Assembly: GCA_964636575.1 (NCBI GenBank)
Contig: CAZWSE010000001.1
Coordinates: forward strand, 86,960-150,959
Reading direction: 5' to 3'
Source of the DNA: CAZWSE01 sp964636575
GTDB lineage: Bacteria; Pseudomonadota; Alphaproteobacteria; Rhodobacterales; Rhodobacteraceae
DNA length: 64,000 bases
A program made the translations under genes and the position numbers. Under the pieces are notes generated by a model. That model made no database searches, was not told the DNA's origin, and saw only the letters and a program-made list of their open reading frames with translations. Below are positions 34,496 through 42,347 of the stretch, one piece after another (the first letter of the stretch is position 1; each line of letters opens with the position of its first letter).

Positions 34496-34882
34496 TTATT
34501 TGCGCAACAGATCCATCAATCCCGACGACATCTGACGGGTCTGCTCAAACATTTTCAGATTGGCCTCATAACTGCGCTGGGCTTCGCGGGCGTCTGCGAT
34601 TTCAATCAGCAAGTTGACGTTGGACCCATCATAGTGGCCGTCTTCGCCTGCCAACGGGTGCGATGGGTCAAAGACACGCTCAAGCTCTGACTGGTCAAGA
34701 CGAACGCGGCCGGTTTGCACAACTTCCGCGCCTTCGCGTTGCTTCAGTTCAAAGGGAACGGACTTGCGGCGATATCCGGGCGTATCAACATTCGCGATGT
34801 TTTCGGAAACATGCTTTAGCCGGGAAGCCTGCGCGCGCAGTCCGTGGGACGATACTGTTAGGGAATTGGAAAATTCGCTCAT
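34496..34882 (-). CDS. flgC: Flagellar proximal rod protein FlgC
   Basis: A 128-residue rod protein: SSHGLRAQASRLKHVSENIANVDTPGYRRK at the N-terminus and the C-terminal IADAREAQRSYEANLKMFEQ. The DGHYDGSNVNLL segment is typical of FlgC. It starts six bases after flgB. Confidence 0.95.
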   Translation of the reverse strand: MSEFSNSLTVSSHGLRAQASRLKHVSENIANVDTPGYRRKSVPFELKQREGAEVVQTGRVRLDQSELERVFDPSHPLAGEDGHYDGSNVNLLIEIADAREAQRSYEANLKMFEQTRQMSSGLMDLLRK

Positions 34883-34888
34883 CTCAGA

Positions 34889-35275
34889 TTACCCCCGACC
34901 CAAGCTGGAACGCAAAATTCCAAGCGATGATTTATAGATTGCGAGGGCGCGGTTGTGTTGCCGTTCAACAGACACACCGCGAAGCATTTCTTCTTCAACG
35001 GACACACCATTGCCGTTTGGAGAGACTTCAATACTGTTTTGGGTCATCACATCCGCCTGTCCCGCGCGGTCCATACCGTTCAGGTGCAATCGACGTGTGG
35101 CAAGCTGACCGGCTTTGGTATCTGCGCGGTAGCTGTCTGCAAAGTTCGTCAAATCGCGCGCCTTGTATCCAGGCGTGTCTGCATTGGCGACGTTTTGCGC
35201 CACGAGCGCCTGTCGCGCGCCTGCGTGCGCAGACATTGCCTGGGCCTGACGAAAGATTTCCAAATTCTGAAACAT
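34889..35275 (-). CDS. flgB: Flagellar proximal rod protein FlgB
   Basis: A 128-residue rod protein with AGARQALVAQNVANADTPGYKARDL, the FlgB form of the rod motif. The start at 35275 follows GGGAGAAG at good spacing; a longer frame to 35302 adds nine residues without support. It is the first gene of the flgB-flgC-fliE-fliQ-flgF-flgG-flgA-flgH-fliL2 operon, divergent from fliI. Confidence 0.94.
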   Translation of the reverse strand: MFQNLEIFRQAQAMSAHAGARQALVAQNVANADTPGYKARDLTNFADSYRADTKAGQLATRRLHLNGMDRAGQADVMTQNSIEVSPNGNGVSVEEEMLRGVSVERQHNRALAIYKSSLGILRSSLGRG

Positions 35276-35298
35276 GCGGGCTTCTCCCTTATGTGATC

Positions 35299-35314
35299 TC
35301 AACCAAGGCTTAAC
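35299..35314 (+). promoter_or_regulatory. CtrA-like site between flgB and fliI
   Basis: TCAA-N7-TTAAC in the 86-base divergent gap, one mismatch in the left half-site, 47 bases before fliI. Confidence 0.4.
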
Positions 35315-35361
35315 CCCGATTCCTTTAGAAAGAGTTTGCAGGGGTCAAAAAAGGGAACAAA

Positions 35362-36753
35362 ATGGATACGCCAGACTTCGAAGGATTGAGGGCACAGATC
35401 GCGCCACTGACCTCTGTAACGACGGTTGGTCGGGTGACGGGAGTAGAAGCCGGGCGTGTGATTGCCTCTGGTTTGGACGCGTCCGCATGTATCGGCGATC
35501 AGGCGCAGGTACTGTTGTACGACGGGTCTGTCATCTGGGGCGAAGTCGTTCAGTTGATTGACCAAACAATCGTCATCCTGCCGCAGTCAGACCCTGAAGG
35601 AGTATCCTTGCATGATCGGGTCGCGGTAGTGAAAGACAGCCGCATTGCGCCAAGCGATGCGTGGATCGGGCGGGTGATCGACCCGTTCGGGCAGCCTTTG
35701 GATGGGCACCCTTTGGTGCGGGGGCGCTCTGCGAGAGATGCCCGTTCAACTCCGCCGCCTGCAACTGCAAGACGCCCGTTGGGTGCGCGGCTTGAAACGG
35801 GTCTTTCGGTTTTCAACACGATGCTTCCGATTGTGCGTGGTCAACGGGTCGGTTTGTTTGCGGGATCCGGGGTCGGAAAATCAAGTTTGCTGGGCCAACT
35901 GGCCCGCAACATGCAAGCAGACGTTGTCGTCTTTGCCATGATCGGAGAGCGTGGCCGTGAAGTAAGAGCCTTCATCGATGAGGTTTTGGGCGAGACTGGA
36001 ATGGCGCGCAGTGTTGTCGTTGCGGCAACATCAGACCAATCCCCTTTGGTGCGACGGCGATGTGCATGGACGGCCATGTGTGTTGCAGAGCATTTTAGGG
36101 ATCAAGGAAAGTCGGTTCTGTTGTTGGCAGATTCGATCACCCGTTTTGCAGAGGCGCATCGCGAAGTAGCGGTCGCTGCGGGTGAAGCGCCTGTGTTGCG
36201 CGGTTTTCCTGCCTCTACGTCTCATATGATTATGTCGCTGTGTGAACGGGCCGGACCAGGGTTGGAAGGTCAGGGAGATATTACCGCCTTGTTCACCGTT
36301 CTTGTCGCCGGGTCGGACATGGATGAACCCGTCGCAGATATTCTGCGCGGCGTTCTGGACGGGCATGTCGTGCTTGATCGTGAAATTGCAGAGCGGGGGA
36401 GATACCCCGCGATTGACCTGTTGCGATCTGTTTCGCGAAGCCTGCCAGCGGCTGCATCTGCGGACGAAAATGATCTGATCAAACAGGCACGAATTGCTTT
36501 GGGGCTGTACGACCGGAACAAGATGATGATCAACGCAGGTCTTTACACCGAGGGTGCGGATCCAAGCCTTGATCAGGCCGTTCGGTTATGGCCAGAGCTT
36601 GACGGGTTTTTGGCGCAAACCACCCAGAACGGGATTGAAGACAGTTTTGCGAGGCTGGGTTTAATCCTGCGTCGCGGAAAGTCAGCCCAGCGTGCAGCAC
36701 CTGCAACGGACCGTGGGCAGCCTACGAAACCTGCATCAACAGGGACGGGATAG
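35362..36753 (+). CDS. fliI: Flagellum-specific export ATPase FliI
   Basis: A 463-residue ATPase related to the F1 beta subunit. Walker A is GSGVGKSS at 168-175; VLLLADSITRFAEAHREVA carries Walker B, and RGFPASTSHM follows. It powers unfolding and delivery of substrates to FlhA. The C-terminal tail is Pro/Thr/Gly-rich and poorly conserved. AAGGGA lies close before the ATG. It stands alone on the plus strand, converging with the DUF1217 gene seven bases later; no fliJ follows. Confidence 0.96.
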   Translation: MDTPDFEGLRAQIAPLTSVTTVGRVTGVEAGRVIASGLDASACIGDQAQVLLYDGSVIWGEVVQLIDQTIVILPQSDPEGVSLHDRVAVVKDSRIAPSDAWIGRVIDPFGQPLDGHPLVRGRSARDARSTPPPATARRPLGARLETGLSVFNTMLPIVRGQRVGLFAGSGVGKSSLLGQLARNMQADVVVFAMIGERGREVRAFIDEVLGETGMARSVVVAATSDQSPLVRRRCAWTAMCVAEHFRDQGKSVLLLADSITRFAEAHREVAVAAGEAPVLRGFPASTSHMIMSLCERAGPGLEGQGDITALFTVLVAGSDMDEPVADILRGVLDGHVVLDREIAERGRYPAIDLLRSVSRSLPAAASADENDLIKQARIALGLYDRNKMMINAGLYTEGADPSLDQAVRLWPELDGFLAQTTQNGIEDSFARLGLILRRGKSAQRAAPATDRGQPTKPASTGTG

Positions 36754-36760
36754 GGCTCGG

Positions 36761-37552
36761 TCAGGATTGCAAGAGCTGCAATGCGATTGATGTGGATGAT
36801 GCGCCTGATCCAAGGGATGTCAGTTGTGATCGTGCGATGTATGCCGAGATCAGCTGTTCTTGAACCTCTGGGTCTGCGAACTGCGAAACAGATTTGTCGG
36901 AGAACAAAGAGGACGCTTTATCTTGAAGCGTAGAAAGCTGCTGCTCGATGTCGATTTGGCCGAATGCAGTCGGCAGGCCAAAAGCGGTTTCAAACAGCGC
37001 CCTAAGCGGTGGCTGTCCCATTACGGAATACCATTTGGTAGTTTCGCTTTCTTCGCCAGAGGCAACATCGCTCAACTGTCTTTGGGCATAAAGACCGATC
37101 CGCATCGTTTCGTTTTGCTCACCAACAGCAACCTCAAAAGACTGGCGTTTGAATTTTTCGACGATTTCAGAGCCAAAGGTAGACAATCCGGTTTGGCGGA
37201 TCTCGCTGGCACCAAATCCAAAGGCCTCGGACATTTCTTTGTAGCGTGGGTCAGACAAGCGGTTGGCAAGGGCATCATCTGCAACAGTTCCGTCTTCCAG
37301 GATCTTTTGGATGAAGAACTTGTTGTTTATGTCGTCCTGTAATCCAAAAGCGCCCAGCGCCACTTGCATCAATCGACGGTCTTTCACCAAATCCTCGGCT
37401 GTCGATACTTTGCCAATGTTGGCTTCAAAGTAGTCTGTGTCGCGGCTAAGTGTGGTCGATTGGGTAAATGCCTCGTACTGCGAATCGTAGGTGCGCTCAA
37501 GAAAACGCCAACCAGCCATGCCACCGGTTGGGATGACAGGTTGAAAGGTCAT
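36761..37552 (-). CDS. DUF1217 flagellar protein
   Basis: A 263-residue DUF1217 protein, a family found only in alphaproteobacterial flagellar clusters as far as I recall. Typical segments are AGWRFLERTYDSQYEAF, DTDYFEANIGKVSTAEDLVKDRRLMQVALGAFGL and the repeat-like KFKRQSFEVAVGEQN. Function unknown; a secreted flagellar part or regulator has been suspected. The start at 37552 overlaps the flbT stop (ATGA). It is the last gene of the flaF-flbT-DUF1217 run. Confidence 0.85.
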   Translation of the reverse strand: MTFQPVIPTGGMAGWRFLERTYDSQYEAFTQSTTLSRDTDYFEANIGKVSTAEDLVKDRRLMQVALGAFGLQDDINNKFFIQKILEDGTVADDALANRLSDPRYKEMSEAFGFGASEIRQTGLSTFGSEIVEKFKRQSFEVAVGEQNETMRIGLYAQRQLSDVASGEESETTKWYSVMGQPPLRALFETAFGLPTAFGQIDIEQQLSTLQDKASSLFSDKSVSQFADPEVQEQLISAYIARSQLTSLGSGASSTSIALQLLQS

Positions 37553-37953
37553 TGTGGACGCGCCGCGAACAGACGGTCTTCTCTGGGCAGCAAAGCACGC
37601 AATGACTTCAGGCACTGGTAGTGCTGGTTGTCGATCAAGGCTTTCGTCGCATCGGCGAGGTGCTTCTTACTGTCAGGGTCATTGAAGACCTGGCTCAGTT
37701 CTTCAATTTGCCGCAACAAGGGCAACTGTTGGTCTTCCGGTTTGGCATCGCCAGACAGCACAAGCTGTGTCGCATAGCAGACACGACGGACAGGGGTTTT
37801 GGCATCTTCGGGGTGAATGGCATCCCGCAAGCGCAGAATGTTCGCATCAGCTGTCATGATCGCCAGCTTACTACGACGATCGCCGTTCTCGATGACGGCA
37901 CCGTTTATAAGAACCCGTTCTTTGGGCCCGAGTTTTAGGACAAGACCGCTCAT
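37549..37953 (-). CDS. flbT: Flagellin synthesis repressor FlbT
   Basis: A 134-residue protein with LVLKLGPKERVLINGAVIENGDRRSKL, the FlbT signature. In Caulobacter FlbT binds the 5' leader of flagellin mRNA and destabilises it until hook assembly is done. The nearby flagellin gene has a hairpin in its leader (39285-39299). ATGA overlaps link it to flaF and DUF1217. Confidence 0.94.
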   Translation of the reverse strand: MSGLVLKLGPKERVLINGAVIENGDRRSKLAIMTADANILRLRDAIHPEDAKTPVRRVCYATQLVLSGDAKPEDQQLPLLRQIEELSQVFNDPDSKKHLADATKALIDNQHYQCLKSLRALLPREDRLFAARPQ

Positions 37954-38327
37954 GATTGGCTGCCTCCTGATTTTAAGCCGCGCAAAATGGCGGTGTTGAT
38001 TTCAAGTAAAGGCGCCACGCCGGCCTCTTTGGAAAGGACAAGGCTTGTGTGATGATGTGTGAATTCCGCAAGATAGAAAATGCGCGCTCTCAAGTCTGAA
38101 GGCAGAGCGTTGTCCGGATCTGCTACATCGGTGGCAAGCACAGTCCACAACTGCCGGTTCTCATGAAGGGCAGCTGCCAGTTCTGGAACACCTGATTTCC
38201 CTTTCTGAGCGGCAGCCTTAATCCGATGCGTTATCCGCGCGATGACCTCGTATTCAGTGCTGCGCATGGAGCGCATAGGTCCGCTGGTTGGCGCATAGGC
38301 TTGCTGCGCTTGTCTGATCGCGTTCAC
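37950..38327 (-). CDS. flaF: Flagellar biosynthesis regulator FlaF
   Basis: A 125-residue protein with the FlaF signature: AIRQAQQAYAPTSGPMRSMRSTEYEVIARIT. FlaF opposes FlbT and is needed for flagellin translation and secretion in alphaproteobacteria. The start is GTG at 38327, seven bases after GAGGGG; the TTG further upstream is rejected. It follows the flagellin gene on the same strand, with a strong hairpin between them. Confidence 0.92.
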   Translation of the reverse strand: MNAIRQAQQAYAPTSGPMRSMRSTEYEVIARITHRIKAAAQKGKSGVPELAAALHENRQLWTVLATDVADPDNALPSDLRARIFYLAEFTHHHTSLVLSKEAGVAPLLEINTAILRGLKSGGSQS

Positions 38328-38370
38328 AGGGTGACCCCTCAAGGAAAAATGTTTCTGATTTGTTCGTGAA

Positions 38371-38400
38371 ATGAGGGCGAGACGATTATCTCGCCCTCAT
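38371..38400 (-). terminator. Hairpin between fliC and flaF
   Basis: A perfect 12-base inverted repeat (38371-38382 with 38389-38400, 6-base loop) lies eight bases after the flagellin stop. The T-run after it is weak, so it may end most flagellin transcripts or stabilise their 3' end while letting some read through into flaF-flbT. Confidence 0.75.
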
Positions 38401-38408
38401 AGATCACT

Positions 38409-39236
38409 TTAACGGAACAACGACAGGATCGTCTGTGGAGACTGGTTCGCGATGGACAGAGCCTGAACACCCAGCTGTTGCTGTGTTTGCAGGGCCTGAA
38501 GTTTCGCGGACTGTTCTTCCATATCAGCGTCGACAAGTGTGCCGATACCAGACTTCATTGCGTCCATCACTTTACCGACGAACTCATTCTGATCTGTGAT
38601 CCGCTTAGAGGACGCACCAAGTGCGGCGGCCCCGTCAACGGCAGTCTGAATGTGAGCTTCGAGTGCAGCGATCGAAGTTTCCGCTGCAGCGGCAGTGCTT
38701 ACGTCAATATCCGAAAGATCGAGATTTGCTTCGAAATCAACAGAAGCCACATCAATGTTTGATGCAGACACTGCGCCGGACGCATCGCGGTCAATCGAAG
38801 ACAGAACGGACATACCAGCGTTGCCGGCAGTATCCAAAAGGTTCATCCCGTTGAACTGCGACGCTGCAATGATCGACGTGATTTGTGCCGTCATTTCGGT
38901 CACGTCAGCGGCAAGTTTCGCGTTATCAACGTTCTCACCAGTTGCGGCGACAACCTTTTCTTTCATCTCGTTCAGCACTTCGGTGATTTGCTCTGCACCG
39001 GCCAAAGCAACCGCAACTGTTGACTCACCCAAAGACAACGAGTCAGAGACCGCTTTGAAACCGTTCACATCGGATTCCATCACTTTAGAGATGGCCCAGA
39101 TGGAAGAGTTGTCTTTCGCGCCGGCAACATCTTTACCGGTAGAGATCGCGCTTTGAGTTTTCGCCAGATCGCCGTTGATCGACTTGAGAGTTTGCAATGC
39201 AACCATTGCGCTGTTGTTTGTCAGAATGCTGGACAT
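38409..39236 (-). CDS. fliC: Flagellin
   Basis: A 275-residue short flagellin with only the conserved D0/D1 ends: SSILTNNSAMVALQTLKSIN at the N-terminus and the C-terminal LQTQQQLGVQALSIANQSPQTILSLFR. The D2/D3 surface domains of enterobacterial flagellin are lacking, as is usual for Roseobacter-type flagellins. There are no cysteines. AAGGA precedes the ATG. The 213-base region upstream holds a leader hairpin and no recognisable CtrA box, unlike other operons of the cluster. Confidence 0.95.
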   Translation of the reverse strand: MSSILTNNSAMVALQTLKSINGDLAKTQSAISTGKDVAGAKDNSSIWAISKVMESDVNGFKAVSDSLSLGESTVAVALAGAEQITEVLNEMKEKVVAATGENVDNAKLAADVTEMTAQITSIIAASQFNGMNLLDTAGNAGMSVLSSIDRDASGAVSASNIDVASVDFEANLDLSDIDVSTAAAAETSIAALEAHIQTAVDGAAALGASSKRITDQNEFVGKVMDAMKSGIGTLVDADMEEQSAKLQALQTQQQLGVQALSIANQSPQTILSLFR

Positions 39237-39284
39237 ACTGCATTTTCCTTATCACTTGACGCTTTTGCGCCGTTTACAACACGC

Positions 39285-39299
39285 CTCACATCTTGTGAG
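39285..39299 (-). promoter_or_regulatory. Hairpin in the flagellin mRNA leader
   Basis: CTCACA (39285-39290) and TGTGAG (39294-39299) form a six-base stem with a three-base loop, about 50 bases upstream of the flagellin start. It could be the FlbT target, since FlbT acts on flagellin leaders in Caulobacter; this is inference. Confidence 0.4.
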
Positions 39300-39449
39300 A
39301 CGAACACTCTGTCATTCTGACTGCTGCAATTCGGCTGAACCGACCTTGCGCCACCTCTTTTTGAGATGCAGCGCCACTATGGTCCCAGATCGGTAAACGA
39401 AGCGATAAGGCTAGTACTTTCAATATGTTGAGTTTTATTCAATTCAGAA

Positions 39450-39809
39450 CTAGGCGCGTTTCTCAACAGATGTCTTGGCCTTCGTTTCATAGGTCTGTTT
39501 GCGGCCGGATTGGTCATAGGTTTCCAATGACTTACGGACCTGCCGCAAGCTCGCCACGCGTTCTGCAACGGCTCTGATACCTTCCAGCGCACTCGACAAA
39601 AGGGCTTGGTTTCGAACAACCTTCAACTGAATCCCCGACAAGGCTTCTGTCACCATGGGGCGCATCTCATTGATCGCATCAATAAGAACTTCTTTTTCAA
39701 CCAACAGCGCGCCAAGTGCTTCAAGGTCTCCATCCAGCAGATGCTTGCGCTCCGTTTCCAGCAATCCGTCGAGCGCGTCGATAATTTCTTGAGGTGTTTC
39801 ATGTGTCAT
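39450..39809 (-). CDS. flgN: FlgN-like flagellar export chaperone
   Basis: A 119-residue, wholly helical protein: IDALDGLLETERKHLLDGDLEALGALLVEKEVLIDAI is the FlgN-type N-terminus, and the C-terminus is charged. FlgN escorts FlgK and FlgL to the export gate. AAGGAA within the flgJ end precedes the ATG, and the two genes overlap by 11 bases. The identity rests on length, helix pattern and location next to flgJ. Confidence 0.8.
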   Translation of the reverse strand: MTHETPQEIIDALDGLLETERKHLLDGDLEALGALLVEKEVLIDAINEMRPMVTEALSGIQLKVVRNQALLSSALEGIRAVAERVASLRQVRKSLETYDQSGRKQTYETKAKTSVEKRA

Positions 39810-40080
39810 TGCTGCGTTCCTTTAGTGCTTCAAAGAGTGTTTGAGACAGACCGATTCCCCCGGCCTTTGACATTTCTTCTGCCTGAGCCTGTACAAGAAA
39901 TGATGAAAACTGATCCTCACCCGCGCCGCCTCCAAACTCAGACTTCTGAGACCCAAGCCCGGCGGATTTGAGCATTTCAGCAAGAAAAGTCGCTTCAAGT
40001 TTTTGAGCTACCTCCCGAAGCGCCGCATCGCGCGGGGACGGAACAGAAGGTGTAAGCGTTTGCGGTAAAGAGAGTGTCAT
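39799..40080 (-). CDS. flgJ: Rod-binding protein FlgJ, N-terminal domain only
   Basis: A 93-residue protein with the rod-cap motif VAQKLEATFLAEMLKSAGLG and DQFSSFLVQAQAEEMSKAGGIGLSQTLFEAL. It lacks the muramidase domain of enterobacterial FlgJ; the SltF-like transglycosylase at 25673 can supply that activity. It begins the flgJ-flgN pair, divergent from fliK. No strong ribosome site is seen before the ATG. Confidence 0.88.
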   Translation of the reverse strand: MTLSLPQTLTPSVPSPRDAALREVAQKLEATFLAEMLKSAGLGSQKSEFGGGAGEDQFSSFLVQAQAEEMSKAGGIGLSQTLFEALKERSNDT

Positions 40081-40190
40081 GGCGGTCTTTCAAATTGTGC
40101 GAATTTTTTCGACCATGACCCATAACGCGTAAAGAACTGGTAACCGAAACCGTGGTTAGGTGTCGCCAACACAACTGTTTTGGAGAATCC

Positions 40191-41648
40191 ATGCACATCC
40201 TCGCCGCGCTTACAGAAGGTACAACGCCCCCGAAAACGCCCGTCAAGGAGAAGGGCGCTGAAGCCATTCTAGATTTCGAGACTACATTCATGGATGTCGA
40301 TGCCCAGACGACTTCAGAAGGTGAAGTCTTGCTGCCGACGGATGTGGAAGTCGATCCAGATCCGGATCATGACGTGCCGGATCAGGCCGTTCTTAGGGGA
40401 TCCAACGAAAACAATAATGATTCCGTCGATGCGACAGACATAACAGACTTGGCTGATCTTGATCTCTCGGGTCCTGAACTCCCGAACAGTGTTCCCGCGA
40501 AACCCGACCCTGCGCCGCAAAATTTGGCCGCGCAGACTGCTGAGCGGCCGTTAAAGGATATACCAAAGACAGCAACACCGGTTCCGCAAAACGCTCCTTC
40601 ACTGGTCCAGAATCAAAGACCAGTTCCGCCTCACGGGGCTGAAATTCAAGACCGCCTTTTGCCAATTGAACCTGCGCGGACTGAACCGCTGGTGCCCTCA
40701 GTCGATATCAAGACACCGACCTTACCGACTTTAGCACACACCCAAACTGCGACGATTGCGAACCAGATTCCCTTGGCCATATCTCAAGAAATGCCGGTTC
40801 GAACAGCGGGTTTGGAAAAGGATCTGCTCCCTTTCAATCAAGGCAAGCAGACAACACCGCAACTTGAACAGGTCAAACCGGCCATGGTTTTGCCAAAGGC
40901 TGCAGCTGTTCAGGCATCGGGGTTTTCGGCCGTAGAGATCAACGGGAAAACCAAGGTCAACCGGCCGGAATTGGCGGCAAGAAGCGATGAAAAAGGTCTC
41001 TCGTTGACAGATCCAGACCCCAAAGCGCCGCAGCCTGTTTTGCAGACAAGCAGTGCCGCCATGCCCCACGCGTCCGCTATGCCCCAGACGTTTGTGAAAC
41101 AAACCAAAGGTGAGACGCTCGATGTGTTGACCCGCTCTGAATTGAAAGGTGACGTTGAAGAAGCGCCTGCGATTTCGGCACTGTCTCGATCAGACGGACC
41201 TTCGATGCAATCACCTATCCAACCAGCGATTCTTCAGCATCCTCAAATGCCACAGCACATCGCGCGGCAGATGGCGGAGGTCTTGCAAAAAGGAACGGAC
41301 GGTCCTGTTGACGTCGCCCTAAACCCAGAAGAGCTCGGGAAAGTGCGCATGCGGATCAGTCTCCAAGACGGGGGCATTATGATCAACATCTTTGCAGAAC
41401 GTGGAGAGACTTTGGACTTGATGCGTCGCAACGCCGATTTGCTTAGTCAGGAGTTCAAAGATCTGGGCTTTGGCTCCGTGAACTTCGGCTTTGATACATC
41501 CGACGGCGAAATGTCCGGCAACTCGGATGATCCTTCGGAAAACACACGCAGCAATGAAACGTCGAAAAACACCTCGCCCGACGTATCGGAGCTTTCAGTT
41601 TCCACGCCGCAAACCCTTGTGACGCAGGGCGTCGATATCAGACTTTGA
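40191..41648 (+). CDS. fliK: Flagellar hook-length control protein FliK
   Basis: A 485-residue protein: a long Pro/Gln/Thr-rich, probably unfolded N-terminal ruler region (about 1-345) and a C-terminal Flg_hook domain (about 355-455, with VALNPEELGKVRMRISLQDGG). The tail is rich in Ser/Asn/Asp. FliK measures hook length and triggers the FlhB specificity switch. GGAG five bases before the ATG at 40191 sets the start; an earlier GTG at 40152 is rejected. Confidence 0.9.
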   Translation: MHILAALTEGTTPPKTPVKEKGAEAILDFETTFMDVDAQTTSEGEVLLPTDVEVDPDPDHDVPDQAVLRGSNENNNDSVDATDITDLADLDLSGPELPNSVPAKPDPAPQNLAAQTAERPLKDIPKTATPVPQNAPSLVQNQRPVPPHGAEIQDRLLPIEPARTEPLVPSVDIKTPTLPTLAHTQTATIANQIPLAISQEMPVRTAGLEKDLLPFNQGKQTTPQLEQVKPAMVLPKAAAVQASGFSAVEINGKTKVNRPELAARSDEKGLSLTDPDPKAPQPVLQTSSAAMPHASAMPQTFVKQTKGETLDVLTRSELKGDVEEAPAISALSRSDGPSMQSPIQPAILQHPQMPQHIARQMAEVLQKGTDGPVDVALNPEELGKVRMRISLQDGGIMINIFAERGETLDLMRRNADLLSQEFKDLGFGSVNFGFDTSDGEMSGNSDDPSENTRSNETSKNTSPDVSELSVSTPQTLVTQGVDIRL

Positions 41649-41660
41649 AAGGTTACTCTC

Positions 41661-42344
41661 ATGGATATTCTCTCCACGACGGCGACAACAGCAGCAAGCA
41701 CCGCCACGACAACCACTGCCACAACGACAGAGCAGGCTGATGCCGTACTGTCGTCAGACTTTGAAACTTTTCTGCAAATGCTTACCGCGCAAGCCAAGTA
41801 CCAGGACCCGCTTGAGCCCATTGATTCATCTGAATACGCGGCCCAACTGGCGCAGTTTTCGATGGTCGAGCAACAAGTGCTCAGCAATGATTTACTGACC
41901 TCGTTAGGCGGGCAAATGGGGTCCAGTTCAATGGCCCAGCTTGCAAGTTGGATCGGGATGGAGGCACGCACCACTGCACCAGTCGGATTTAGCGGCGCAC
42001 CCATTACCATCATTTCTGAGCCTGCAACTGTAGCGGACCAAGCCGTTTTGATCGTCCGTGATGGTGCTGGTACCGAACTACAGCGGCAGCAAATTCCGAC
42101 GACCGCGCAACCGCTGCAATGGGCCGGCGTTACCGATGACGGTGTTCCGTTTCCTGCTGGTCAGTATAGCTTTGCCGTTGAAAGTTATGCCAATGGTGAA
42201 AGCCTTGGGATCAAGGCCGCTGCAACCTATGCCGAAGTGACTGAAACCCGTCAGGAGAACGGTGAAATTCGTGTCGTCCTGTCAGGAGGCGCGACTGTGT
42301 CTTCAGCAGAAGTGACCGCCTTACGTGCACCGGAAAGCGGATGA
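41661..42344 (+). CDS. flgD: Flagellar hook capping protein FlgD
   Basis: A 227-residue hook scaffold protein. The N-terminal segment FETFLQMLTAQAKYQDPLEPIDSSEYAAQLAQFSMVEQQ is the FlgD signature, preceded by an unusual Thr/Ala run (about 5-28). The rest is the Ig-like/Tudor region. It caps the growing hook. It lies 12 bases after fliK, so the two form an operon, and converges with the FAD oxidase gene three bases downstream. It is the last gene of the flagellar cluster. Confidence 0.93.
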   Translation: MDILSTTATTAASTATTTTATTTEQADAVLSSDFETFLQMLTAQAKYQDPLEPIDSSEYAAQLAQFSMVEQQVLSNDLLTSLGGQMGSSSMAQLASWIGMEARTTAPVGFSGAPITIISEPATVADQAVLIVRDGAGTELQRQQIPTTAQPLQWAGVTDDGVPFPAGQYSFAVESYANGESLGIKAAATYAEVTETRQENGEIRVVLSGGATVSSAEVTALRAPESG

Positions 42345-42347
42345 CCG

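Noticed and set aside
38371..38400. Perfect inverted repeat considered as a mobile-element end
   Set aside because: No transposase or second copy is near. Position directly after flagellin fits a transcript-end hairpin.
40142..40157. Inverted TAACC/GGTTA before fliK considered as a CtrA box
   Set aside because: The half-sites are inverted with an eight-base gap and do not fit TTAA-N7-TTAA.
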